Shown here: in pieces, positions 53,207 to 62,354 of the stretch
How positions within the stretch are numbered: position 1 is the stretch's first letter
How the letters are laid out: the number at the start of each line of letters is the position of its first letter
Program-made: the position numbers and the translations under genes
Notes under the pieces: generated by a model
What the model saw: the letters and a program-made list of their open reading frames with translations, nothing else
Database searches by the model: none
What the model was told of the DNA's origin: nothing
Assembly: GCF_014654365.1 (NCBI RefSeq)
Contig: NZ_BNAY01000001.1
Location: 186,001 to 250,000, forward strand
Direction of reading: 5' to 3'
DNA length: 64,000 nt
Source: Amycolatopsis oliviviridis
Lineage (GTDB): Bacteria; Actinomycetota; Actinomycetes; Mycobacteriales; Pseudonocardiaceae

Positions 53207-53905
53207 TCAACCCACGTTACTGCTCGAGGATCGGGTCAGAGTCCTCAGCGCTGCCGTCACCAGGATCTGCTCGGCCCATGCCTCTACCTCGAGTCCGAGT
53301 TTGCTCGCCGCCTCGTGGCAGGACTCGAGACTGTCCGCCGCGATCGATACTCTGAGCATGACGGTATCCTCGGGTGAAAGCGCGGCGGTATCTTCGCCGG
53401 GTCGGCTTCCGCCTGGTTCCAGCTCGTTGTCATGGGTTCGTTCCAGCATGCTCGTCTTCACCTCGCGACGCAGGCGCTTGGCCGACCAAGCGTTCTCCTC
53501 GGCCTTGCGCAGCCAGAAGTCCTGTTCGGGTTCCGCAAGGCCTGCCACCTCGGCATGATGGGTGAAGCTGAGCGTGTCCCGGCGGCGAGACAGTGGAAAA
53601 CTCCGCGCCACCCACGCGTGATTTCTCAGTGTCTGATAATCCAGTGACGTGAGCGTAATCGCGTCTTTGTATCTGCCATTGAAGCTGGCCTCTCCGTACA
53701 GGAGCCAATCCCCAAGGCACCACGCCGACGAAGAATAAATACCGGATAGGTAGCTGCCGAGTCCCATCCAGTTATCGAATGATATCCTCTTCGGGAGGAG
53801 TAGCCCTTGCCTTGTGACAAAAGAAGAGATGTCGTAAGTTGCGCGCTGGTTTCGCTTCAGGCCAGGTAGCTTGTCTGTTTGCCGATCCGGCAGACCCCCA
53901 GTCAT
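53207..53905 (-). CDS. LmbU-family transcriptional regulator
   Basis: This 232-residue protein matches the LmbU/NovE/CloE type of antibiotic regulator in its core: ISFDNWMGLGSYLSG, SSAWCLGDWLLYGEASF, LDYQTLRNHAWVARSFPLSRRRD, LSFTHHAEVAGL and EQDFWLRKAEENAWSAKRLRREVK. LmbU activates lincomycin biosynthesis, and relatives occur in aminocoumarin and other actinomycete clusters. A pathway-specific activator is the natural inference. GAGGAG precedes the ATG. It is the only recognisable cluster-type regulator in the window. The C-terminal quarter is less conserved. Confidence 0.9.
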   Translation of the reverse strand: MTGGLPDRQTDKLPGLKRNQRATYDISSFVTRQGLLLPKRISFDNWMGLGSYLSGIYSSSAWCLGDWLLYGEASFNGRYKDAITLTSLDYQTLRNHAWVARSFPLSRRRDTLSFTHHAEVAGLAEPEQDFWLRKAEENAWSAKRLRREVKTSMLERTHDNELEPGGSRPGEDTAALSPEDTVMLRVSIAADSLESCHEAASKLGLEVEAWAEQILVTAALRTLTRSSSSNVG

Positions 53906-54171
53906 TCCAACTCCTCACACGTAGATTAACTCGGTTTATCGGTCGGGTGTGAGCTAAGCAGACCTCAGCGTGCCATAACCTCGACATCGGCGGTAGTCGC
54001 ATATACGATTGCGTCCGGAGCTATTGACTATCCGAACCGCCGGTCTATACGCCGTTTGCAGGAATGGCTATTCAAGATCGTAATTTAGCCTCCCGCTTTC
54101 GCGGGATTGCGCGGTGTTCTTCGGTTGGATTGTTGATTTCGCAGTGTTCGTGCGCCCCATGCCGGCTGGAG
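53906..54171. promoter_or_regulatory. AT-richer gap upstream of LmbU-like gene
   Basis: These 266 bases hold no credible gene and are clearly less GC-rich than the rest. They should contain the LmbU promoter (minus strand) and the end of the A-T transcript. A small hairpin, TCCCGC-TTTC-GCGGGA at 54,091-54,106, could be a weak terminator for the A-T operon. Confidence 0.4.
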
Positions 54172-56658
54172 TCAATCGACGGCCACGCTGTCGGCGAGTG
54201 CGGCGGGGGTGGGGTGGCGGTAAAGGTCGCGCAGCGCGAGCGAGCCGTAACCCGCCTTGCGCAGGGCCGTCAACAGACGCACCGCGAGCAGTGAGTTGCC
54301 GCCCAGCTCGTCGAAGAAGTGCGTGTGCTCGTGCAGGTCGCCGCGCACGACGGACCGCCACAGCGCGACCATCGCGCGGACAGGGGAGCCGGGGCCGGCG
54401 GCCGATCCGGAAGGGACGGCAGCGCCGGGTAGCGCCACGTGGTCGAGCTTTCCGTTACCGGTCAACGGAAGGACGGGAAGCGGCACGAGATCGGCCGGCA
54501 GCATGTAGTCCGGCAGCACGGCGGCGATCCGGTGGCGCACCGCCCTGGGTTCCGCGCCGGCGCGCAGCACGACATAGGCCACGATGCGCGCGTACTCGGC
54601 GCCGCGCTCGTGGTCGAGCACGATCACGGCCGCGTCGGTCACGTCCTGGTCGTCGAGCAGCACGGAGCGGATTTCGCCGAGCTCGACGCGGTGACCGCGG
54701 ATCTTCACCTGGTCGTCGAGCCTGCCGAGGTGGTCGAGCGTGCCGTCCCGATTCAGCCGTCCGAGGTCGCCACTGCGGTAGAGCCGCTCGCCGCCGACGT
54801 CGACGAAGCGTGCCGAGGTCAGCTCGGGGCGGTGGAGGTAGCCGTGGGCGAGGCCGGCGCCGCCGACGCAGATCTCCCCGACCGCGCCGAGTGGGAGCGG
54901 CCGTGCCCTGCTGTCGCGCACCGACACCGTCCAGCCCGGCAGCGGCCGGCCGACGCAGTGCGTTCTCGGGTGGCGCGCGTCGACGTCGTGGCTGGTGACG
55001 TGCACGGTCGTCTCGGTGATGCCGTACATGTTGACCATGCGGGTGGCCGGCCGTTCCCGCAGCCAGCCGACGACCGCGTGCGGGTCGAGCGCCTCGCCGC
55101 CGAAGACCACCAGCCGGGGTGCGGGGCCCGCGAACCCCGAGAGCGCTGCGAACGCCGACGGGGTCTGGCTGAGCACGCTCACGTGTTCGCGGACGAGCAG
55201 GTCGGCGAACTCCTCCGGCGATCGGGCCGTCAGCGCGGGCACGACGACCAGACGGCCACCGGTGAGCAGGCAGCCCCAGATCTCCCAGACCGAGAAGTCG
55301 AAGGCCGCCGAGTGGAAGAAGGTCCAGACGTCGGCGGGCCCCAGACCGAGGTCGTCCTCGGTGGCGGTGATCAGGGCCAGGACGTTGCCGTGCGGGACCA
55401 CCACGCCCTTGGGCTTGCCGGTGGTGCCCGAGGTGTACACGGCGTAGGCGGGCGAGTCCGGTGACCGCGCGGGCAGTTCGGCGTCCGACGCGACGTCGAG
55501 GTCCGCCGGCCGAAGGGGGTGCTCGGCCGGGAAGCCGGAGATGCCGGTCACCACCAGTGCCGCGCCGGAATCCGCCGCGGTGTGGCGCAGGCGCTCGTCG
55601 GGGGACTGGACCTCCATCGGGACGTAGGCCGCGCCCGCCTTCAGGACGGCGAGCAGGCCGACCACGAGTTCGACGGTGCGTTTGAGACACACGCCCACGT
55701 ACCCGCCCGTCGCGCCGCGGTCGACGAGGACCCTGGCCCACGCGGTGGACCGCGCGTCGAGTTCGCGGTAGGTCATGCGCCGGGTCGCGTCGCACACCGC
55801 GACGGCGTCCGGGTCGCGTGCCACGACGTTCCGGAACGCCTCGTGGATGGTCTCCGCGCCGGCCGGGCCGGGGACCGGCGCCCGGCCGAGCGCGACCACC
55901 CGCGCGGCCTCCGCGTGGTCGAGCAGGTCGAGGTCGCCCACCACGCGTCCCCCTGGCGTGGCCAGCGCCGCGGCCACGCGGGCGGCGTGCCGGGCGAAGT
56001 CCTCGACCAGGTCCGGCGTGAGCCCGTGCTCGTCGTGCGCGTGGCCGCCTGCCATGGCGCCGGCAGGGAAGGGGACGTAGTCCTCTTCCTCGGGCTGCCC
56101 CGCCAGCACCACGCATGGCGGGGGCTCGGCGTCGGCGTCGACCGCGTCGGCCAGCGCGGCGGCGACCGTGTCGAGAAAGTCCACCACCGGCCGGCCGTCG
56201 TCGACGTCGACGGCCAGTGCCGCGCCCGGCGTACCGACTCGCACCGAGCCCGCGTGCGTGTACCGCGACAGGGCGATGGCCGCGGCCGCGACGGGCACCA
56301 CGGGAGCGGGCGGGGCCGTACCGGTGCAGCCACCCGCGCACCGGTGCGCCTCGGCACGAAGACCGGCATGGTCGAGGGCCCTCCTGGCCGCCACCACGAC
56401 GAGGTCCGCGGTGGCGTCGGCGTAAGTGGTCAGCACCGTGCGCACCGGCGGACCTCCGGGGTCGACGGGGCGGCGGGCCTCGCGATACCGCAGCAGCCGG
56501 GCGGCCTTCGCGTCGTGGTGGGCGTCGATGTGCTGGTGCCACTGGACGGCGGCCCGCGCGGCGGCGATCCGCGCCGGATCGGTCAGGCGCAGGACGAGGC
56601 CGTGGTGAGGTTCGCCGTGTGTCGTGGTGCGCATCGTTCCCCCGGGTGTCAGTGTCAT
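54172..56658 (-). CDS. NRPS A-T protein with degenerate C-like N-terminus, threonine-like pocket
   Basis: In this 828-residue protein, the first 270 or so residues resemble a shrunken condensation-domain lobe (VDFLDTVAAALADAVD, EDFARHAARVAAAL) without any HHxxxDG. A full A domain follows, with YTSGTTGKPKG near 406, YGITE near 560, YRSGD near 640 and an A10 lysine in TGNGKLD. A T domain has LGGNSLLA, serine near 786. The pocket reads D-F-W-S-V-G-M-V-H, followed by the A10 lysine. That is close to the threonine code D-F-W-N-I-G-M-V-H-K, so threonine or a related beta-hydroxy acid is predicted. Such A-T proteins load an amino acid for on-carrier modification. The ATG overlaps the SDR stop (ATGA), so translation is coupled. 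Confidence 0.9.
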   Translation of the reverse strand: MTLTPGGTMRTTTHGEPHHGLVLRLTDPARIAAARAAVQWHQHIDAHHDAKAARLLRYREARRPVDPGGPPVRTVLTTYADATADLVVVAARRALDHAGLRAEAHRCAGGCTGTAPPAPVVPVAAAAIALSRYTHAGSVRVGTPGAALAVDVDDGRPVVDFLDTVAAALADAVDADAEPPPCVVLAGQPEEEDYVPFPAGAMAGGHAHDEHGLTPDLVEDFARHAARVAAALATPGGRVVGDLDLLDHAEAARVVALGRAPVPGPAGAETIHEAFRNVVARDPDAVAVCDATRRMTYRELDARSTAWARVLVDRGATGGYVGVCLKRTVELVVGLLAVLKAGAAYVPMEVQSPDERLRHTAADSGAALVVTGISGFPAEHPLRPADLDVASDAELPARSPDSPAYAVYTSGTTGKPKGVVVPHGNVLALITATEDDLGLGPADVWTFFHSAAFDFSVWEIWGCLLTGGRLVVVPALTARSPEEFADLLVREHVSVLSQTPSAFAALSGFAGPAPRLVVFGGEALDPHAVVGWLRERPATRMVNMYGITETTVHVTSHDVDARHPRTHCVGRPLPGWTVSVRDSRARPLPLGAVGEICVGGAGLAHGYLHRPELTSARFVDVGGERLYRSGDLGRLNRDGTLDHLGRLDDQVKIRGHRVELGEIRSVLLDDQDVTDAAVIVLDHERGAEYARIVAYVVLRAGAEPRAVRHRIAAVLPDYMLPADLVPLPVLPLTGNGKLDHVALPGAAVPSGSAAGPGSPVRAMVALWRSVVRGDLHEHTHFFDELGGNSLLAVRLLTALRKAGYGSLALRDLYRHPTPAALADSVAVD

Positions 56659-57479
56659 CGGGCGGTGAACCCGCCGTCGACCGTGACCGTGGTTCCGGTG
56701 ACGTGGCTGGAGTCGTCGCTGGCCAGCCACAGCGCCGCACCGGCCACCTCGGCGGGCTCGACCAGCGCGTTGGTGGGTTGCGCGGCCACGAACGTCTGCT
56801 CGTGCTCGTCGACGTCGACTTCGAGACCGCGGGCGATCTCGCCCAGCATCCGGCCCTCGACCGCAGGCGTGTCCCGTACCGAGCCGGGACACAGGGCGTT
56901 GACCCGGACGCGGGCCGGTGCGAGGTCCAATGCGGCGGCCTTCGTGAGCCCGACGAGGCCGTGCTTGGCCGCGACATAGGCGGCGAAGTGCCGGTAGCCC
57001 ACCAGACCGGCGGTGGAGGCGACGTTGATGATGCTGCCGGCGCGGCGCGCGAGCATGCCGGGCGCGACCGCCCGGATCACCCGCCACGCCCCGGACAGGT
57101 CGACGTCCAGCATCAGGGCCCACTCGTCCTCGCTGATGCCGTGCACGGGTTTGCCCGCGGGCGCGGCGATGCCGGCGTTGTTGACCAGCACGTCGATGCG
57201 GCCGAACCGGTCGAGCGCTTTGCGGACGGCCGTGTCGACGCCGGCGGGGTTCCGCACGTCGGCCAGCACGCCCAGCGTGGCGGCACCCGCCTGGCGGCAC
57301 AGCGCCTCGGTTCGCTTGAGCTGGGCCGTCGTGGCCAGCGGGTAGGGCACGCCGGGGACGTCCTCGCCGATGTCGAGGAGGACGAGATCCGCGCCTTTTT
57401 CCGCGAACCGCACGGCGCACTCGCGGCCCAGCCCGCGCCCGGCGCCGGTGACGAAAGCTGTCTTGCCGCTCAGCCGCAC
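56655..57479 (-). CDS. SDR oxidoreductase, mycofactocin-dependent type
   Basis: This 274-residue short-chain dehydrogenase has TGAGRGLGREC (nucleotide site), NNAGIA, catalytic Ser in NVASTAG, and YVAAKHG (Tyr-x3-Lys). After LLDIGEDV it has an insertion, PYPLATTAQLKRTEALC, placed as in the mycofactocin-associated SDR group, whose members carry a non-exchanging NAD. It may oxidise a carrier-bound beta-hydroxy amino acid from the neighbouring A-T protein, or another alcohol. The GTG start overlaps the thioesterase stop, and its own stop overlaps the A-T start, so these three genes are tightly coupled. No mycofactocin biosynthesis genes are in the window. Confidence 0.85.
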   Translation of the reverse strand: MRLSGKTAFVTGAGRGLGRECAVRFAEKGADLVLLDIGEDVPGVPYPLATTAQLKRTEALCRQAGAATLGVLADVRNPAGVDTAVRKALDRFGRIDVLVNNAGIAAPAGKPVHGISEDEWALMLDVDLSGAWRVIRAVAPGMLARRAGSIINVASTAGLVGYRHFAAYVAAKHGLVGLTKAAALDLAPARVRVNALCPGSVRDTPAVEGRMLGEIARGLEVDVDEHEQTFVAAQPTNALVEPAEVAGAALWLASDDSSHVTGTTVTVDGGFTAR

Positions 57480-58183
57480 GACGAGTCCAGCGTGCTCGCG
57501 ATGACGCCCATGACGCCCTCCGGGTCCTCGGTGAGGTACATGTGGCCACCCGGCAGCTCTACGTAGGCGAACGAGCCGCTCGTCGCTTCCGCCCACGCCA
57601 TCGCGTCCTCTTGGGACACCAGCATGTCCTCGACGCCACGCAGGCAGGTGATGGGTGCGTCGATCGGATGGGGCGACGCCGGTTCGTACGACTCGTGCAT
57701 CGCCACGTCGGCCCGCAGCGTCGGCAGCAGCAGCTCGCGGAATTCGGCGACCTCGAACGCCGGGTGCCGGTAGCCGGCGAGTTCCTCGACCCTGGCGAGA
57801 AACTCGCCGGGGTCGAGGTCGGCAGAGCGGGCCGCCCTGCCACGTGCCGGTGCGGGCGACCCGCTGACGAACACGTGCGACATGGTGATCTCCGTGCGTT
57901 CCTCGACGGCGCGCGCCAGCTCGAACGCCAGTACCGCGCCGAGGCTGTGGCCGAAGACCGCGACCGGGCGGCGCCCGGCCGCGGCGTCCCGCAGCGCCGT
58001 GCCGCGCAGCATCGCGTCCACCGCGGACCGCACGTCGCGGTGCGGCGGCTCGTCGGTGCGCTCTTCACGCCCCGGCAACTGCACGGGCAGCAGGTCGACC
58101 CCGGAGGGCGCCACCTCCTGCCAGTTGCGGAAGAACCCGGCGCCCGCCCCGGCGTAGGGCAGGCACACCACGGGATCGCTCAT
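57470..58183 (-). CDS. type II thioesterase
   Basis: This 237-residue alpha/beta hydrolase of the same family as the one at 44,539 has CLPYAGAGAGFFRNW, nucleophile motif GHSLGAV near 80, PGREERTDEPP and a late His in PGGHMYL. It could release the amino acid carried by the A-T protein or transfer it onward. I begin it at ATG 58,183, giving the normal MSDPVVCLPYAG start, with GGAGG upstream. Longer in-frame extensions have no family similarity. It is the first gene of the thioesterase, SDR, A-T operon. Confidence 0.92.
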   Translation of the reverse strand: MSDPVVCLPYAGAGAGFFRNWQEVAPSGVDLLPVQLPGREERTDEPPHRDVRSAVDAMLRGTALRDAAAGRRPVAVFGHSLGAVLAFELARAVEERTEITMSHVFVSGSPAPARGRAARSADLDPGEFLARVEELAGYRHPAFEVAEFRELLLPTLRADVAMHESYEPASPHPIDAPITCLRGVEDMLVSQEDAMAWAEATSGSFAYVELPGGHMYLTEDPEGVMGVIASTLDSSCG

Positions 58184-59220
58184 ATGGCATCGCCTCCGGT
58201 CATGCCGGGTGACCGGCTCCGGCCACCCTTTCGGCTCGTCCACGCGAGAGGTCAGCGGAAGCGCTCGACGCCCATCCCGAAATCCGCCGTGCGCATGGGT
58301 TCTTCCTGGCGGCCGTAGTGCAGCAGCATGGGCTATCTCGCCAAGGCCGAAAACAGGTCTGCGCCGAGCACGTTCGGCTCATCTGCGCCGAACGCATGCT
58401 AGAACGGCACGGACGACAGGGTCTAGATCGCGCGCCCACACGAACCGCCCACCGTGTCCACGAGTTAGCCGCTCGCCCTTCTGTCGACCACTTCGTGCGC
58501 TCGTTCACCGACGAGCGGGCTCCGGAAGACAGTGATCCGTTTCCTTGCATCGATCGAAAGGGCGCGGCTGGCCCCATCCCTCGGTGAGCCGGTCGAAGAC
58601 CTCGTCGATCGCGGCGGCTGGATCCCGGGACGGCCGGGCGAGCACGAAGGTCACCGCTGCTGGGGCTGATCCGATCCGGTTTGGTGTCCTGGGATTGGGC
58701 ACACACGCAGGCCGCCAAGTACCCGACTCACTCGCGGTTGCCCGCCCACCACCGCGCCCGCGCGCCGGACTTCCACCCCACGCCGTTCGGCTGGCAGGAT
58801 CTGCGTGTCGCGCACGAACAGGGCGCCGCGGTCATGGACGTCGACCAGCCACGTGCGCGCTACCGCCGATGCACGAGGCCATGCTGGCCGAGCTGTTCGA
58901 TCGCATCCGCGCGTACTTGCGGGAGTACGCGCCGCTGGGTCATGTCGGCGGCCCGGGTCGTGAGGCGGGGCTGGCGAGGGTTTCCTGGCTGCTGGGCGCT
59001 TTCGCCTACGTCTACCGCGCCGACACCACGCACCCGTCTTCCACCTGTTCAAAGAAGGTTCTCCCACTCTCGGACAGTTGCACGACCTCGCCGACCGGTG
59101 ACGCAGGGATGCGCGAACGGGCCGAGCGCCTCGGCCGAGAGATCAGTGCTGAGAACGGGGCCTCGGTTGTGGTACCGGTGGCTGCCGGGCAGGGCCGGCA
59201 GCCACCGGACAGGGCGGTAT
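58184..59220. other. 1-kb region without an intact gene
   Basis: About 1,040 bases between the thioesterase and the hydrolase gene show no convincing intact coding sequence. Short frames on both strands lack ribosome sites and family features. Only a decayed fragment at 58,771-59,101 looks formerly coding. This probably marks the right border of the biosynthetic cluster. No insertion-sequence ends were recognised. Confidence 0.6.
58771..59101 (+). pseudogene. remnant of an unidentified helical protein
   Basis: Frame-shifted pieces on the plus strand read as protein-like: FHPTPFGWQDLRVAHEQG at the left, then MHEAMLAELFDRIRAYLREY with RVSWLLGAFAYVYRA, then, in another frame, FHLFKEGSPTLGQLHDLADR and a stop at 59,101. 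The pieces need at least two frameshifts to join. I do not recognise the family. It may be a relic of a gene displaced when the flanking operon and the cluster came together. Confidence 0.35.
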
Positions 59221-60966
59221 TCAGGCGCGCGGGATCCGGGGCAGGAGCAGGTACGGCCGCTGCTTCTCGGTGCTGTGCAGGGTGGTCCGGCCGTGGAAGG
59301 CCGGCCGGTCACGGTCGCCGGGGAGCTCGTGCCAGTAGGCGCCGCTCCCGCGAATTTCACGGCCATAGACGATCTCGTGCGGCCCGGGCAGGTGGTGTTC
59401 GTAGTCTTCGCCGCGCACGGACATCCCGAGGGTGTAGCCGGCCGGGACGACGATCGACAGTGGCCAGATCTCGACGTCCGCCTCATACACCTGCCCGGGG
59501 ACCAGCGGGGAGATCTCGGTGTGCCGCTGCCATGGCCGGTACGGTCGCGACAGGTCCGGGTCGAGCTCGCGGTGCGAGACGCGCAGCCAGCCCTGGCCGA
59601 CGGGGCCGTGGGGCTCGAAGGCGGTCGGGAAAAGCACTTCGGTGCCCTCGGGGTCGAACAGGTGCACCGTGACGAACAGGTCGGCGTCTTCGGTCGTGGA
59701 CGAGACGAACAGTTTCAGCGCCGCGGGGCCGGTGTACTCCACCTTCTGGTCGGCGGGCGGCAAGGCGAACATCAGTCCTTCCGACCGCGCGACGAACTCG
59801 GAGTGCTGCGCGCCGGTCGGAGCGCGGTCGGTCAAGGTGCCGGTGTCGAGGTCGAGATGCAGTTCGGTCCATTCCGTGCGCGCGAGAGGCCATTCCTGTT
59901 CGTGTCGTGGGAAGAACCCATCGGGGGTGCGCACCTGCATTTGAACCGGCGGTTGGGTGTCCCACCCGTTGGCCTCGCCCTTGAGGAAGTGGTCGAAGAA
60001 GCGCCGCTGCACATCGAGGCCGTAGTCGGTGTAGAACTCCGTCCAGTGTTCGAGCCCGTGCACCTCCAGCCACTTCTGCTCGGACGAAACACGGTGGTAG
60101 CCCTCGAAGTTCCCACGTGAATGCAGGCCCATACCGCCCCAGTTTGCGGCGGTCAGCACGGGCACGCTGATCTTCTCCAAGACCGCGGTGCGGTCCCGGT
60201 AGTAGTCGTCGATGACGGGCCGGGCGAGCAGTACCTCGGAGATCCGGATCGCGGCCGCCCGCAGCGCCTCCGCCGTGCGCACCGGTTTGCCCGACACCTT
60301 ACGGCCGGTGTTCGGATTGAGCGGCGCGTCCGCGCGGCCGTGCTGGATGCGCAGCACCTGGTGCGGCGCCCAGCCGGGCATGAACTCCGACGGGATCCCG
60401 CCGTGGTGGGTGTACTCGCGGAAGAAGTCGGACGCCCCTTCCCAAGGGCAGATGGCCTTGAGGTGTGGCGGGGACAGCGCGGCGGCCTGCCACTGGTTGG
60501 TCGCGAGGTACGAGATGCCGAGCATGCCGACGTTGCCGTTGCTCCATGGCTGGACGCCTGCCCATTCGATCGCTTCGTAGAGGTCTTGTGTCTCACGCGG
60601 GGAGAAGAAGTCGATCTCGCCCTCACTGCCGCCCGTACCGCGCACGTCGATCCGCACGCAGACGTAGCCTTCCGGGACCCACCGTTCCGGGTCCGGGTAT
60701 TCCCAGACCTGGTACGCGCCGGTCGATTTCTCCGCCACTTCGGGGTGTTCACGCACTAGTGCGGAGAACGCGGACGCGAACCCCTCCGCGAACGCGAGTC
60801 CCTTGCCGTACGGGCTGGCCGCCAGCAGCACCGGATGCGGTTTGTCGTCGTCCGGCCGGAAGATGTCCACGGCGAGCGTCACCCCGTCGCTCATCGTGAT
60901 CCGCACGTCCCAGTCGACCCGCATGCCGTCACGCACTTCACTGTAGGGCTCGTAGTGCTGTGTCAT
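59221..60966 (-). CDS. CocE/NonD (S15) family hydrolase
   Basis: This 581-residue hydrolase of the X-Pro dipeptidyl-peptidase/cocaine-esterase type has an N-terminal alpha/beta hydrolase domain with DVRGTGGSEGE, nucleophile motif GISYLA near 150 and LEHWTEF near the catalytic His. A C-terminal jelly-roll domain (from about 345; DADLFVTVHLFDPEG) follows, as in the family. It has no signal peptide and so is likely intracellular. It hydrolyses esters or amides of unknown nature. It is last in the minus-strand operon after an MFS carrier and 5-oxoprolinase-like genes, which suggests catabolism of an imported amide or ester rather than antibiotic assembly. Ribosome site AAGGAAG precedes ATG. Confidence 0.92.
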   Translation of the reverse strand: MTQHYEPYSEVRDGMRVDWDVRITMSDGVTLAVDIFRPDDDKPHPVLLAASPYGKGLAFAEGFASAFSALVREHPEVAEKSTGAYQVWEYPDPERWVPEGYVCVRIDVRGTGGSEGEIDFFSPRETQDLYEAIEWAGVQPWSNGNVGMLGISYLATNQWQAAALSPPHLKAICPWEGASDFFREYTHHGGIPSEFMPGWAPHQVLRIQHGRADAPLNPNTGRKVSGKPVRTAEALRAAAIRISEVLLARPVIDDYYRDRTAVLEKISVPVLTAANWGGMGLHSRGNFEGYHRVSSEQKWLEVHGLEHWTEFYTDYGLDVQRRFFDHFLKGEANGWDTQPPVQMQVRTPDGFFPRHEQEWPLARTEWTELHLDLDTGTLTDRAPTGAQHSEFVARSEGLMFALPPADQKVEYTGPAALKLFVSSTTEDADLFVTVHLFDPEGTEVLFPTAFEPHGPVGQGWLRVSHRELDPDLSRPYRPWQRHTEISPLVPGQVYEADVEIWPLSIVVPAGYTLGMSVRGEDYEHHLPGPHEIVYGREIRGSGAYWHELPGDRDRPAFHGRTTLHSTEKQRPYLLLPRIPRA

Positions 60967-60993
60967 GGCTTCCTTTCCTTCTGTCCTTTGTGG

Positions 60994-62238
60994 TCAGTCG
61001 CGCGCCTTGCCCATCGCGGCCATGGCGACGAGGCCGACGACCGGAATGGCGCACAACTGGATGACCCCGGCGGTTTGCCAGCCGAAGCCGGATTTGGTGG
61101 CCGCGAAGAAATAGCCGGAGAAACTCGCCGGGATGTACATGGCCGCGACGAACAGGCCCGTCGCCCGGCCGACCTTCGCGCTGGGCACCGAACGCTGGAT
61201 GAGCGCGCTGGTGTTGGTGTAGACGACCCCGGTGAAGGCGACCCCCAGCAACAGGGAGAACACGAGCTGCGCGGGATAGGTCGTGCCGAAGACGAAGATC
61301 CCGGCCCCGCATCCGGCGATCGCGGCGAATCCGGCCACGTTGACCAGCCGCTGGTCGAACCGGTCGGCGAAGAAGCCGCAGAAGACCGCCGTGAGCGCGC
61401 CGAGCCCGAACATGGACGCGGCGAGCGCGGTCTGGTCGGGCGCGTAGCCGTAGGTCTCGCGGAGATAGGTGGGATACAGCCCGAGGTAGCCGTAGATGGT
61501 GAAGCCCGCGGCGACGGTGGCGATGGTGCAGCAGATGACGCGCCGGTTGAAGAAGCGGACAGCACCGCCAGGTGCCGACGCGGTGCGCGGTTCCTCGTGG
61601 CGGCCGATCTCCGTCACCGAGCGCGGCACCGCGAACAGGAGGACGACGAGGATCACGAGGCCGATCGCGCCGAACACGTAAAGCGGGACACGCCAGTCGC
61701 CCGTCGACGACAGGAGCGCGCCGCCCAAGAGCGGACCGGCGAACGCGCCGAGCCCGAACGCGGCGTTGATCGACCCGATCGCCACCGCGCGGTTGCGGTG
61801 GAAGTACGCGCCGACAGCGGCGTACAGCGCCGCGTTCTGGGCTCCTTCGCCGACACCGGACAGGATCCGCCACACGGTCAGGTCGACGAGCCCGATCGCC
61901 GTCGCCTGGAGCGCGCAGGTGATCGAGAACAGCAGAAGGCTCGCGATGATGATCCGTTTCCGGCCGATCCGGTCGGCCAGGTAACCGGCCGGGATACCGG
62001 CCAGGCCCATGCCGAGGGTGAAGATCGTCGACAGCGTCCCTGCCTGGTTGCCGGTGAGTGCGTAGGCCTGCTTGATATCGGGCAGCAGGATGGCGAACAC
62101 CTGCCGGTCCATCGCGTTGACGAGGTAGGTCAGGTCGAGGACGAGCAGGATGAGCAGGGTCCGGAAGGTCCACGTGGCGGCGCCGGGCGCCGGGGTGCGG
62201 CCGGTCAGCGTGGAGCCGGTGAGATCGGGGCTGGTCAT
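60994..62238 (-). CDS. MFS transporter
   Basis: This 414-residue membrane carrier has about twelve hydrophobic spans. The loop 2-3 signature is GYLADRIGRKRI, with a matching FFADRFDQRL in the second half. TLLILLVLDLTYLVNAMDRQV at the start resembles the anion:cation symporter and sugar-acid transporter branch. The start chosen is ATG 62,238 with GAGGAG upstream; a longer upstream extension is soluble and unlikely. It lies 27 bases before the S15 hydrolase gene and probably imports the compound degraded by its neighbours. Confidence 0.93.
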   Translation of the reverse strand: MTSPDLTGSTLTGRTPAPGAATWTFRTLLILLVLDLTYLVNAMDRQVFAILLPDIKQAYALTGNQAGTLSTIFTLGMGLAGIPAGYLADRIGRKRIIIASLLLFSITCALQATAIGLVDLTVWRILSGVGEGAQNAALYAAVGAYFHRNRAVAIGSINAAFGLGAFAGPLLGGALLSSTGDWRVPLYVFGAIGLVILVVLLFAVPRSVTEIGRHEEPRTASAPGGAVRFFNRRVICCTIATVAAGFTIYGYLGLYPTYLRETYGYAPDQTALAASMFGLGALTAVFCGFFADRFDQRLVNVAGFAAIAGCGAGIFVFGTTYPAQLVFSLLLGVAFTGVVYTNTSALIQRSVPSAKVGRATGLFVAAMYIPASFSGYFFAATKSGFGWQTAGVIQLCAIPVVGLVAMAAMGKARD

Positions 62239-62354
62239 GGCGGTGCTCCTCGGAGCAGGGGAGGGGTACGGAAGTCGACGGCCCGCGGGCACGTGGATGG
62301 CGAACGGGAGTTCGCGCCGTCCTCCGGGACGGCCGGATGCTGCCGGAACGGGAT

